A stretch of DNA of 54,175 bases. Origin: Sharpea porci. Its GTDB lineage: Bacteria > Bacillota_I > Bacilli_A > Erysipelotrichales > Coprobacillaceae. The translations under genes were made by a program, and so were the position numbers. How positions within the stretch are numbered: position 1 is the stretch's first letter; each line of letters starts with the position of its first letter. Location: positions 1-54,175 of the forward strand of contig NZ_VUNM01000015.1 in NCBI RefSeq assembly GCF_009695655.1, given 5' to 3'. Of this stretch, positions 45,641 through 53,419 are shown piece by piece. Under the pieces are notes generated by a model, which ran no database searches, was not told where the DNA came from, and saw nothing but the letters and a program-made list of their open reading frames with translations.

Positions 45641-46738
45641 ATGAGTGATAAATTAAGAGTTGGTATTCTTGGTGCAACTGGTATGGTTGGCCAGCGTTTT
45701 ATAGCTTTATTGGAGAATCATCCATGGTTTGAAGTAACAACAGTTGCTGCTTCACCACGTTCTGCTGGTAAGACATATGAAGAAGCTGTTGGCAGTCGTT
45801 GGAAGATGGATACTCCTATTCCTGAAAGCGTTAAGAATCTTGTTGTGCATAATGTTAATGAAGTGGAAGAAGTCGCAAGTCATGTGGATTTTGTCTTCTC
45901 CGCTGTTGATATGAGCAAAGATGAGATTAAGGCTATTGAAGAAGCCTATGCTAAGACAGAAACACCTGTTGTTTCCAATAACTCAGCGCATCGCTGGACA
46001 CCTGATGTACCAATGATTATCCCTGAAATCAATCCAGAAGCAACAGATGTCATCAAATATCAGAAAGAAAGACTTGGCACTAAGCGTGGTTTCATTGCCG
46101 TAAAGCCAAACTGTTCGATTCAGTCTTATACACCAGTCTTAACAGCTTGGAAGGAATTTGAACCTTATGAAGTAGTTGTAACAACTTATCAGGCTATTTC
46201 TGGTGCTGGTAAGAACTTTAAAGAATGGCCAGAAATGGTTGGTAATATTATTCCTTACATTGGTGGCGAAGAAGAAAAGAGTGAAAGAGAACCATTACGT
46301 GTATGGGGTCATGTTGATGATGAAAAGAAAGCTATTGTTCCTTTAGGCGAAGATACAATCACAATCACATCACAGTGTATCCGTGTACCTGTCCTTTATG
46401 GTCATACAGCTGCTGTCTTTGTGAAATTCAAAAAAAATCCTACAAAACAACAGTTAATTGATGCCATGACTTCATTCTCTGGTGAACCACAGAGACTACA
46501 GTTACCAAACGCTCCAAAACAGTTCATCCAGTATCTTGAAGAAGATAATCGTCCTCAAGTCACATTGGATGTCAACTATGAAAATGGCTTCGGTGTATCT
46601 GTTGGTCGTTTGAGAGAAGATAAGGTTTATGACTGGAAGTTTGTCGGCCTTTCACATAACACAATCCGTGGTGCTGCAGGCGGAGGCGTGCTTTGTGCCG
46701 AACTTCTTAAAGCCAAAGGCTTCATTACAAAGAAATAA
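45641..46738 (+). CDS. asd: Aspartate-semialdehyde dehydrogenase
   Basis: Reduces aspartyl phosphate to the semialdehyde, the substrate of Hom. The ATG at 45641 follows GAGGAGG; the frame is open to 45623 but that overlaps lysC. The 365 residues have GILGATGMVGQRF at the start, the catalytic Cys in KPNCSIQSY and the active His in GHTAAVFVKF. The sequence type is closer to the archaeal/fungal-like branch than to the E. coli branch. Its natural terminator is interrupted by the IS (46758-48623). Confidence 0.94.
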   Translation: MSDKLRVGILGATGMVGQRFIALLENHPWFEVTTVAASPRSAGKTYEEAVGSRWKMDTPIPESVKNLVVHNVNEVEEVASHVDFVFSAVDMSKDEIKAIEEAYAKTETPVVSNNSAHRWTPDVPMIIPEINPEATDVIKYQKERLGTKRGFIAVKPNCSIQSYTPVLTAWKEFEPYEVVVTTYQAISGAGKNFKEWPEMVGNIIPYIGGEEEKSEREPLRVWGHVDDEKKAIVPLGEDTITITSQCIRVPVLYGHTAAVFVKFKKNPTKQQLIDAMTSFSGEPQRLQLPNAPKQFIQYLEEDNRPQVTLDVNYENGFGVSVGRLREDKVYDWKFVGLSHNTIRGAAGGGVLCAELLKAKGFITKK

Positions 46739-46744
46739 GCTTTT

Positions 46745-46754
46745 AAGATAGCGC
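46745..46754 (+). terminator. Left arm of the asd terminator, split by an insertion sequence
   Basis: AAGATAGCGC, 6 nt after the asd stop. The matching arm GCGCTATCTT plus T run lies at 48627-48640, on the other side of the IS. Together with the TAT between them (now duplicated) they would form a 10-bp stem with a 3-nt loop and six T. Confidence 0.75.
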
Positions 46755-46828
46755 TATTGATACGATCCCCTAAAGGTAGACAGTACAAATACACAAAATG
46801 TACTGCCCTGCTTTCAGGGGGGGTTATT

Positions 46829-47518
46829 ATGGGAAGAAAAGCAAAATATACATTTGAACTGAAACTGAAGGCTGCACAGGATTATCTATCAGGAAAGAAA
46901 TCAGCAGCTGATATTGCCTTTGAATTAGGTATGGGGAAATATGGTGACAACAGAATACGTCAATGGGCGAGTCTCTATAAAGCCAATGGGCAAGAAGCTC
47001 TCAAGCCTAAAGAAAGAAATTCATCTTACTCAAAGGAATTCAAAGATATGGTCGTTCAGGATTATGTACAGAATGGGCTGTCACCGTACGAACTGGCAAC
47101 AAAATACAATATTTCCAGTAAAACAGTCATCGATCAATGGATCAAGCGGTATAATAACCATATAGAGCAGAGGGATTATTGTCCCCATCAGGAGGTCTAT
47201 ATGGCAGAAAGAAAGAAAACAACGAAAAAAGAACGAATGGAGATCGTTCAGTACTGCATCAATCATGGTCGCAATTATAAAGAAACAGCCGCAAAATATG
47301 GCTGCAGCTATTCCCAGGTCTATTCATGGGTACGCAAATATGACAGGCAGGGAACAGATGGCCTGAATGACAATCGCGGACATCGCAAGGCAGAGGAAGA
47401 CCTTACTGATAATGAAAAGCTGGAGAGAGAAAACAAACGACTGAAGGAAGAACTGAGACGAAAAGAAATAGAGGTCAAGTTCTTAAAAAAACTCAGCGAA
47501 TTAGGGAGGGGGCGATAG
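46829..47518 (+). CDS. IS3-family OrfA with three helix-turn-helix domains
   Basis: DNA-binding part of the transposase, 229 residues from the ATG at 46829 (a GGGGGG run precedes it). Three successive helix-turn-helix units lie at about 10-50 (AAQDYLSGKKSAADIAFELGM), 75-110 (VQDYVQNGLSPYELATKYNIS) and 135-175 (IVQYCINHGRNYKETAAKYG). A leucine-zipper-like coiled coil (EKLERENKRLKEELRRKEIE) follows. A seven-A run at 47485-47491 allows -1 slippage into the orfB frame. Confidence 0.88.
   Translation: MGRKAKYTFELKLKAAQDYLSGKKSAADIAFELGMGKYGDNRIRQWASLYKANGQEALKPKERNSSYSKEFKDMVVQDYVQNGLSPYELATKYNISSKTVIDQWIKRYNNHIEQRDYCPHQEVYMAERKKTTKKERMEIVQYCINHGRNYKETAAKYGCSYSQVYSWVRKYDRQGTDGLNDNRGHRKAEEDLTDNEKLERENKRLKEELRRKEIEVKFLKKLSELGRGR
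47485..47491 (+). promoter_or_regulatory. Probable -1 programmed frameshift site of the IS
   Basis: Seven A in the 0-frame arrangement A-AAA-AAA near the end of orfA. After -1 slippage the frame is open through to orfB with no stop, giving the usual OrfAB fusion transposase of IS3 elements. Confidence 0.65.
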
Positions 47519-47547
47519 AGAATGTACCGAAGATTGCCCAGCCAGCA

Positions 47548-48543
47548 TTGCGGCATAGGGTGAAGATACAGATCTATCAATCCGTTCAGGAAACGAGCAG
47601 TGACGAACAATGTTCCATACAGTATCTGTGTCAGCTGGCTGGCATATCCAGGGCATCCTATTATAAATGGATCCATCGCAAGCCATCCAGAGTGGACATA
47701 GAAGATGCAAGGATACTTCCCCTCATACAGGCCATTGCCGATGAAAACAACAGCCTGTTTGGCTATCAGAACATGACCTATGCGCTCAATAATAACAGCG
47801 ATGTGAAGTATAATCGCAAGCGTATCTATCGCATCATGGCCATCAATGGCATAGAATCTCATTTCCGTATTGACCAGCGTCATTCTACGTACAGGAAATC
47901 AACTCCACAGGAAACGAAGGATAACTTACTGGACCGGGATTTCAATGCCGAAGCACCGAATCTGAAATGGGGTACCGACATAACCGAACTGAAATACGCT
48001 GGTGATAAATTATATGTCAGCACGATCCTTGACCTGTATGATCGATATCCGGTTGGCGTTGTCGTCAGCAGAAGAAACGATACCAAGCTGGTCCATGATA
48101 CATACTTCATGGCCATCACCTTGAATCAAGGCGCCACTCCGCTCCTGCACAGCGACAGAGGATTTCAGTACACACGCAAGATATTTTCCAGGATGCTTGA
48201 GAATGACGGACTGACACAATCCATGTCACGGGTTGGCCACTGTATCGATAACGGGCCAGTAGAATCCTTTCAGGGGTTCATCAAGGATATGGCCAAGGTT
48301 CTGTTTGGCAAGGCACATACGTATGAGGAAGCTGCAGAGATCATTTACCGGACATATGAATATTATATCTACAGATATCCACAGAAACGTTTTCATGGGA
48401 AGACTGCGTACCAGGTAAGACAGGAAGCACTGACTGCAAATACACCGGAACAGTATCCAATTGCACCAAACAGAAGAATAGAACGATTCTGGGAAAGGAT
48501 TGAGAAGAGCAAAGCAAAACACCAGGCGCAAGCACAACAATAA
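47548..48543 (+). CDS. IS3-family OrfB integrase (DDE transposase)
   Basis: Catalytic part of the transposase, 331 residues if counted from the TTG at 47548; the natural product is probably the OrfAB frameshift fusion, since no good ribosome site precedes that TTG. An HTH_21 region (NNSLFGYQNMTYALNNN...YNRKRIYRIMAINGI) leads into an integrase core with the DDE triad: Asp in WGTDITELKY, Asp in LLHSDRGFQYT, Glu in GPVESFQGFIK. Intact. Confidence 0.92.
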   Translation: MRHRVKIQIYQSVQETSSDEQCSIQYLCQLAGISRASYYKWIHRKPSRVDIEDARILPLIQAIADENNSLFGYQNMTYALNNNSDVKYNRKRIYRIMAINGIESHFRIDQRHSTYRKSTPQETKDNLLDRDFNAEAPNLKWGTDITELKYAGDKLYVSTILDLYDRYPVGVVVSRRNDTKLVHDTYFMAITLNQGATPLLHSDRGFQYTRKIFSRMLENDGLTQSMSRVGHCIDNGPVESFQGFIKDMAKVLFGKAHTYEEAAEIIYRTYEYYIYRYPQKRFHGKTAYQVRQEALTANTPEQYPIAPNRRIERFWERIEKSKAKHQAQAQQ

Positions 48544-48626
48544 AAAACAAGGCCAAATCTAATTGACCTTGCTTGGTAGTTATTTTGGATATTTTCTCTG
48601 TCTACTTGACAGGGGTCATATCATAT

Positions 48627-48640
48627 GCGCTATCTTTTTT
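48627..48640 (+). terminator. Right arm and T run of the split asd terminator
   Basis: GCGCTATC followed by TTTTTT, complementary to the arm at 46745-46754. The arms are now separated by the IS, so asd transcripts probably read into the IS unless a hairpin forms across it. Confidence 0.75.
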
Positions 48641-48644
48641 CTTA

Positions 48645-48674
48645 TAAAAAAAGAAGTAGATGAGTCCTACTTCT
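48645..48674 (-). terminator. Terminator after the WYL regulator gene
   Basis: Minus strand stem AGAAGTAG/CTACTTCT, 7-nt loop, then seven T. The stop codon (48667-48669) is in the stem. Confidence 0.88.
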
Positions 48675-49662
48675 GATAAAGTGATAAAGCTTTCTTTAAG
48701 TCCTGTTCAATTTCTTCTTTAAGCGTTATTGGCTCATCGACATGAACATTAGCTCCCTGCATCAAGAACCACATTTTAAGTCCATCATTCATTAAGACAT
48801 GATCAACTGATGCCTGATACCAGTCTTCTTTGAGTTTCTTGACAGCGATTGTATGGCCAAAACGCGATACAACCTCTCTTAAAAGCACCCCTTTAAAACT
48901 GAAAGTCAGCTGCACTTCTTCCCCACTCGCAAACATATGGAATCTCTTTGTAATAAAGCCAGCAAGGTCATATTGATCTTGAATATCGACATATACCCCT
49001 CCTATTCTTCTTACATAACGCATACGGTCAATACGATACATGGATAGGTTAGTTTTACGTTTAGAGAAGTAACCTATAAGATAATAATGGTTATTATCGA
49101 GATAAATACGATAAGGAGAGACATTATAGTCTTCCTTAGTCTTACCATTACCATTCTTTGATGTGATTTCTACAGGATGGTAATTTGAGATGGCATAATC
49201 AATGTAATTAAAGGTAATATTCTTATGTTCATCAATGGCATGGAGGATGGTGGTGAGGTTAAGGATGAGTGAAAAGGGCTGTTCTGTTTTTAGTAAGGGC
49301 ATCATGGAAAGACGTTCTTTCTGATAGATGGATGAGAAGCTAAGAAGCTTTTTAAGCAAAGCTTCTTTTTCTTTGGCTGAAGCATCTTTGTTGAAAAGAA
49401 TGGCATCGACAAGAAGCTGTAATTCACCATCTTCGTAATATTCATTCTCAATAACATAACCCCTTTTGGGTTTACCATGTATTAATGGATAACCAAGAAA
49501 GAGAGTAAAGAAGTCATTCATATCATGAACAAGCTCCCCTACTTCCTTACGATGGCTTTTTAACCCATGTTCTTTCAAGTAATTCACAATTTCTTCGTTC
49601 TTAATACCAATTTTTCGACTTGTCAAAAGTAATTGTAAAATCAAAGCCATCTTTTCACCCAT
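48667..49662 (-). CDS. WYL-domain transcriptional regulator
   Basis: A 331-residue protein: an N-terminal DNA-binding helix-turn-helix (about 5-60, LLTSRKIGIKNEEIVNYLKEHG), a long middle region, and a WYL domain near 145-225 (ITFNYIDYAISNYHPVEI...VSPYRIYLDNNHYYLIGYFSKRK) with a WCX-like C-terminus. WYL proteins bind nucleic acid fragments or nucleotides as ligands and often control phage defence, DNA damage or CRISPR genes. It follows the 193-aa gene by 11 nt with an AGGAGG ribosome site. Confidence 0.85.
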   Translation of the reverse strand: MGEKMALILQLLLTSRKIGIKNEEIVNYLKEHGLKSHRKEVGELVHDMNDFFTLFLGYPLIHGKPKRGYVIENEYYEDGELQLLVDAILFNKDASAKEKEALLKKLLSFSSIYQKERLSMMPLLKTEQPFSLILNLTTILHAIDEHKNITFNYIDYAISNYHPVEITSKNGNGKTKEDYNVSPYRIYLDNNHYYLIGYFSKRKTNLSMYRIDRMRYVRRIGGVYVDIQDQYDLAGFITKRFHMFASGEEVQLTFSFKGVLLREVVSRFGHTIAVKKLKEDWYQASVDHVLMNDGLKMWFLMQGANVHVDEPITLKEEIEQDLKKALSLYQK

Positions 49663-49673
49663 ATCTTTACCTC

Positions 49674-50255
49674 CTAAGCATAAGCATAAGAAAGAGGTTT
49701 CTTGTTTGTTCTATGATATGTTAAGCGCATCGCACCAAGTAAGTCATAAGAAGCATAAAGGGCAAGTAATGCTTCACTTGGTTCATGATCCAAGCGACTT
49801 AAATAAGCATAAGCATCTTCGATTTCATTCTCTACAATACTAAAATAAGCCGCATTTTCCAAACTAATATAACCTTTAACATAAAGCAGGCTAATAAGAC
49901 TACGCTTGTCGAGATTCATGATATGTCTTAAAAGACGATACATAGAAATAGGATTCTTTAATACCAAAACAAGTTTCTTCATAGCTTTCTTAACTGAAAC
50001 AAAGGCTGGAGCATCATGGAAAAAATAATTCATCATCACAAGTTCTTTTTCCATTAACTCATAATCATGCACTTCATATAAATGATGAATACCAAGCTGT
50101 AAATAATAATCATATTGTTCATAAATCATATTCTTAAACTTCTTGATATTAAAACAAGAGACCAGTTTCACCTGATTGGCAGGATCAATCTCAATAAAAT
50201 AAGATTGCATATCCTCCACTGTAATATTCATTAAATCTAAGTAATTGTCCAACAT
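49674..50255 (-). CDS. Hypothetical protein paired with the WYL regulator
   Basis: Not recognised. The 193 residues are soluble and mostly helical, with no signal peptide. Repeats of hydrophobic helices such as LMEKELVMMNYFFHDAPAFVSVKKAMKKLVLVL and SMYRLLRHIMNLDKRSLISLLYV suggest an all-helical bundle. It is the first gene of the two-gene unit with WYL; the perfect palindrome at 50320-50349 lies 65 bases upstream. A role in the same response as WYL is inferred from position only. Confidence 0.65.
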   Translation of the reverse strand: MLDNYLDLMNITVEDMQSYFIEIDPANQVKLVSCFNIKKFKNMIYEQYDYYLQLGIHHLYEVHDYELMEKELVMMNYFFHDAPAFVSVKKAMKKLVLVLKNPISMYRLLRHIMNLDKRSLISLLYVKGYISLENAAYFSIVENEIEDAYAYLSRLDHEPSEALLALYASYDLLGAMRLTYHRTNKKPLSYAYA

Positions 50256-50319
50256 ATTTCATCTCTCCTTTTCTATCTCTATTCTAATAGATTTAAGGAA
50301 AGTCTGCTGACAAAAGCAT

Positions 50320-50349
50320 CGATATAATCCCTATATAGGGATTATATCG
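50320..50349. promoter_or_regulatory. Perfect 30-bp palindrome upstream of the WYL operon
   Basis: CGATATAATCCCTAT and its exact reverse complement are joined without a spacer (15 + 15 bases). A TATAAT -10-like hexamer is present on each strand. It lies 65 bases upstream of the 193-aa start and 32 bases downstream of the degV terminator, so it fits a dimer-binding operator overlapping the promoter, or a strong RNA hairpin if transcribed. There is no T run after it, so it is not a terminator. Confidence 0.65.
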
Positions 50350-50380
50350 CAATTTATGAATTTTTTCAGTCTTTTCAACA

Positions 50381-50405
50381 AAAAATCTAGCACAATGTGC
50401 TAGAT
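50381..50405 (-). terminator. Terminator after degV
   Basis: Minus strand stem ATCTAGCAC/GTGCTAGAT, 3-nt loop, then a T run; it begins next to the degV stop codon. Confidence 0.9.
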
Positions 50406-50406
50406 C

Positions 50407-51270
50407 TTATGCGAATGGATATTTCTTTATAAACTGTACACCAACACCACCAATACCCATATGAGCACCAACCACAGCAGGAAGTTCTCTTACCAGGATA
50501 TCAGCAGGTCCAATCTTTTCTTCAAGATAGGCTTTAAGGCTGTTAGCTGATTCTTCGGCTAGGACATGTTCAATCGCAAAAACATAATCTTTACTATTAA
50601 CACCTAGCTCAATCATGCGATCAGCCAATGTCTTGATAGCTTTCTTAACTGTACGTACTTTACCAAGAGTATCAATCTTGCCCCCTAAATCATGATTTAA
50701 TTCCATGACTGGGACAACTTTTAATAAACCCGCCAACAAAGCTACAGCAGGTGTGATACGGCCACCTTTTTTTAAATGATCAAGATTTGGAACCATGATG
50801 ATTGTTCTTGAATCTTTGACCATATCATCAAGAATAGCTTTGATTTCACTACTTGTCTTGCCTAAATCAGCTAACTTACGGGCTGTAAGTACAAGTTCTT
50901 TCTGGATTCTTGCTGTGGCATGGGAATCGACAAGGGTAATGGGGATATCCACATTATCAGCCGCAATCTGCATGCTTGTCATTGTTGACGATAGACCTGT
51001 CGCAATCGATACGCCAACAACTTCATCGTAACCATCTTTCTTGATTTGGGTTAATACTTCAATCATTGAACCAAGAGGTGGTTGGGAAGTCTTGACAATC
51101 TGGTCAACACGATCCATTTCCTTAAAAACGTCTATACTATTAATTTCATACTGGTCTAAATAGGCACGATCATGCATTGTGATGCATAATGGTGCTACAT
51201 AAATACCTGGGTGATCACCCTTTATTTCAATCTGACATCCGCTATCTGTGAAAATGGCTATTTTACTCAT
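50407..51270 (-). CDS. DegV-family fatty-acid-binding protein
   Basis: DegV proteins bind fatty acids and in some Firmicutes (FakB) present them to a fatty acid kinase. The 287 residues show IAFTDSGCQI near 4-13, KTSQPPLGSM, GVSIATGLSSTMTSMQIA and VDSHA, KKGGRI and AHMGIGGVGV typical of the family. No fatty acid kinase is nearby. Transcribed from a promoter sharing its -35 region with yigZ. Confidence 0.9.
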   Translation of the reverse strand: MSKIAIFTDSGCQIEIKGDHPGIYVAPLCITMHDRAYLDQYEINSIDVFKEMDRVDQIVKTSQPPLGSMIEVLTQIKKDGYDEVVGVSIATGLSSTMTSMQIAADNVDIPITLVDSHATARIQKELVLTARKLADLGKTSSEIKAILDDMVKDSRTIIMVPNLDHLKKGGRITPAVALLAGLLKVVPVMELNHDLGGKIDTLGKVRTVKKAIKTLADRMIELGVNSKDYVFAIEHVLAEESANSLKAYLEEKIGPADILVRELPAVVGAHMGIGGVGVQFIKKYPFA

Positions 51271-51297
51271 AATTTTTCACTCCTATTACACCGCTTT

Positions 51298-51326
51298 ATT
51301 ATAAAGCATTTGCTATATTTTGACAA
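51298..51326 (-). promoter_or_regulatory. Promoter of degV, overlapping the yigZ promoter
   Basis: Minus strand -35 TTGTCA (51326-51321), 17-bp spacer, -10 TATAAT (51303-51298), about 28 bases before degV. The -35 shares five base pairs with the yigZ -35 on the other strand. Confidence 0.75.
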
Positions 51327-51347
51327 ATCCAAGACATGTTTTATAAT
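51320..51347 (+). promoter_or_regulatory. Promoter of yigZ and the dUTPase-like gene
   Basis: Plus strand -35 TTGACA, 16-bp spacer, -10 TATAAT, both perfect, 20 bases before the yigZ ATG. Confidence 0.85.
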
Positions 51348-51366
51348 AAATATTAGGAGAAAAGGT

Positions 51367-51951
51367 ATGAAATCAGTAAAAAACATAACCCAATCAACAT
51401 TAGTCATCAAGAAATCACAATTTATCACAACATTAATTCCTTGTAATGACCCCTCTCAAATCAACAAGCTCATTGAAAAATATCGTACTGATGATGCAAC
51501 GCATAACTGCATTGCCTATATTGTTGGTAGTAGTATCAAGGCCGATGATGACGGTGAGCCGAGCGGGACAGCAGGCCTACCAATGCTTAATGTCCTGGAG
51601 CGTCAGGAATTGAGCAATATCATTGTCATTGTGACAAGATACTTTGGGGGCATTAAATTAGGTGCTGGTGGGCTGACAAGAGCCTACAGCAATGCTGTTG
51701 CACAAGCTCTTGATGAAGCTGAAATTGTGGAGAAGACGCTTGTCAAGAAATACCAGATTGCCTTAGATTACCACTTTACCAAGAAAGCAGAATACTTGAT
51801 GAGGATGATGGATGTTAAGCTTATCGACACAACCTATGATGACAAAGCTCATTACACACTTTATATCAAAGATCCTGCCTTTCTAGAACAACTTAAAGAG
51901 CTTACAAGCAACCAATTCTATTGCCAGGAAATTGGCGAAGATTATATATAA
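51367..51951 (+). CDS. YigZ/IMPACT family protein
   Basis: Conserved protein of the YigZ/IMPACT family, 194 residues from the ATG at 51367 (AGGAG 8 nt upstream). The frame is open to 51211 but without a ribosome site and across the divergent promoter. Contains DDATHNCIAYIVG, DDDGEPSGTAGLPML and NIIVIVTRYFGGIKLGAGGLTRAYSNA, the core family motifs. In eukaryotes IMPACT binds Gcn1; the bacterial role is not settled. The function is linked here to the next gene by a 13-nt gap. Confidence 0.92.
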   Translation: MKSVKNITQSTLVIKKSQFITTLIPCNDPSQINKLIEKYRTDDATHNCIAYIVGSSIKADDDGEPSGTAGLPMLNVLERQELSNIIVIVTRYFGGIKLGAGGLTRAYSNAVAQALDEAEIVEKTLVKKYQIALDYHFTKKAEYLMRMMDVKLIDTTYDDKAHYTLYIKDPAFLEQLKELTSNQFYCQEIGEDYI

Positions 51952-51964
51952 AGAAGGTGAAAGT

Positions 51965-52411
51965 ATGAATGAGGTCGCAAAGTTATATCAGTTAGTTGTC
52001 AATCGTGAACTTGCAAAAAGCAAGAATAAAGTCTTGGATGTTGTAAGAATTAAGAAGAAGCTATTAGCTTTTTTACAGAGTGTAAGTGAGCTTGGTGAAA
52101 TTGCCCATATCTACACATTCTGGGATGAAAATACTACAATTCATCGCAATGAGCTCCTTGATGCCTATACAAGCGGGATGACAATGCTGATGAGTGTCGC
52201 ATATGATATGCGTATTGATGAAATCAAGAAGTATGAGGAAATACCTGATCGTGATGACTTAGTGGACTTACTCCTAAAGATTGATGAAGACATCGTTGTC
52301 TTAAAGAATTCCTTTAAGCCTATTGATCTAGAAAATGCTTTAAATGATTATTTTCACTTAGGCTTCCTTTTTGGATTCTCTCTTGATGAAATTATTGAAC
52401 AGCTTAGTTAA
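51965..52411 (+). CDS. dUTPase-like all-alpha nucleotide pyrophosphatase
   Basis: A 148-residue all-helical protein from the ATG at 51965 (GAAGGTG upstream). The metal ligands of the all-alpha NTP pyrophosphatase (dimeric dUTPase_2/MazG-like) fold are present: E42-x-x-E45 in SVSELGEIAHIYTFW and E63-x-x-D66 in RNELLDAYTSGM. A third helix, NALNDYFHLGFLFGFSLDEIIEQ, matches the family end. It would remove dUTP or a related nucleotide. The assignment is by motif and shape only, so the exact nucleotide is uncertain. Confidence 0.65.
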   Translation: MNEVAKLYQLVVNRELAKSKNKVLDVVRIKKKLLAFLQSVSELGEIAHIYTFWDENTTIHRNELLDAYTSGMTMLMSVAYDMRIDEIKKYEEIPDRDDLVDLLLKIDEDIVVLKNSFKPIDLENALNDYFHLGFLFGFSLDEIIEQLS

Positions 52412-52444
52412 AAGATATCTCTAAAAAAATAGAGAAAACGAATA

Positions 52445-52486
52445 AAACTGTGGAATCATATACATACTGATCCACAGTTTTTTATT
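52445..52486 (+). terminator. Bidirectional terminator between convergent genes
   Basis: Plus strand stem AAACTGTGGA/TCCACAGTTT with 16-nt loop and T run on both strands. A second small hairpin (TCTCTA/TAGAGA around six A) lies just before it. Confidence 0.85.
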
Positions 52487-52505
52487 CTAAATATCATTTC
52501 TATCA

Positions 52506-53396
52506 TCAAGCTTTCCACTTACTTTTCACATATGGAATAATATCACAAAGATGGTAGGAAAAAACCAAGCATGATATCAATTGTACTAAAGCAATCACAA
52601 TATAATTAATGACTTTTATCGCATTCCATGAAATATCCGTATTAAATATTGAATCTCTAAAGGCAACAAGAGCTAAACAATAAGCTGCGAAAGCTAAGAG
52701 TGATTTGTTGAAGAGAGTATTTTTATTTTGTTTCAAGCTCATCAAATAGCGAATAAATATCCATGCATAGAATACCATCAATACTACAAGAAGCGCTATT
52801 CTAGAAGATTGTGATAGATATATTATTCTTAAGCCGAAATCTCTATTAGTTAATTCTAAGTAAAGCATGTAACTCAAATAATAGAGTGGCCACAACCCAA
52901 TGAATATATGAACTAGCGGTAATATTTTAATGATATTTCTATTTTGTGTTTGATTGCTCTGTTCTTCTTGCTTTCTACTGTCCCTTGTTATCTTCATTAC
53001 ATGATAATCGATGATGATACATGTTATGGAAATGGCAAGAAGAAGAAAGAAGGTTGGCATTAATCTCGATATCATCTTATGAACTGGCCATGATTTTATA
53101 TCAATAGATTGATCAGATAACACACTTAGTAAATAAAGATTTGTCATACCTACTAACATAGGCATGGCAAAAGCTTTATTAATTCTTTGATTCTTTGATG
53201 AATAATCAATGAGTTTCTTTGTAATAAAGATGAGGAGAAATATCAATAGTAATATGACAATAATTCTTATCGGTTTACCTAGAAATGTCATTTGCCATTG
53301 ATAAGGATGATTAATAAATTCTTTGTGCAACGCACCTAATAAATAATAAAAACTCTTACCTATTGCCAATACAATAATAGTTTCAATAAATTCCAT
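52506..53396 (-). CDS. Polytopic membrane protein of unknown function
   Basis: Not recognised. The 296 residues form about eight membrane helices (e.g. RIIVILLLIFLLIFITKKL, FLLLAISITCIIIDYHV, IALLVVLMVFYAWIFIRYL), with a hydrophilic loop near 135-155 (SRKQEEQSNQTQNR). Codon use is AT-richer than the neighbours and the ribosome site is poor (only AATTGAGC before the ATG). An in-frame stop lies 9 nt upstream and an IS begins about 24 nt upstream, so the promoter or the 5' end may have been lost. It may be an acquired and partly degraded gene. Confidence 0.6.
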   Translation of the reverse strand: MEFIETIIVLAIGKSFYYLLGALHKEFINHPYQWQMTFLGKPIRIIVILLLIFLLIFITKKLIDYSSKNQRINKAFAMPMLVGMTNLYLLSVLSDQSIDIKSWPVHKMISRLMPTFFLLLAISITCIIIDYHVMKITRDSRKQEEQSNQTQNRNIIKILPLVHIFIGLWPLYYLSYMLYLELTNRDFGLRIIYLSQSSRIALLVVLMVFYAWIFIRYLMSLKQNKNTLFNKSLLAFAAYCLALVAFRDSIFNTDISWNAIKVINYIVIALVQLISCLVFSYHLCDIIPYVKSKWKA

Positions 53397-53419
53397 AATA
53401 GCTCAATTTCATAGGGGGG

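Larger units (their letters stand above)
46758..48623 (+). mobile_element. IS3-family insertion sequence (IS150-like), complete
   Basis: About 1866 bp. The ends are imperfect inverted repeats of about 26 bp: TGATACGATCCCC... at the left and ...GGGGTCATATCA at the right, sharing TGATA, GA, CCC and GTAGACAG in the same order, with TG...CA tips. A 3-bp target duplication TAT flanks it (46755-46757 and 48624-48626). It encodes a three-HTH OrfA and an OrfB with the DDE integrase. Its codon use is richer in G and C than the surrounding genes, so it is likely a recent arrival. Both coding frames look intact. Confidence 0.92.

Noticed and set aside
47320-47883. A 187-codon antisense frame inside the IS
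   Set aside because: It is the shadow of the two transposase frames on the other strand, with no ribosome site.
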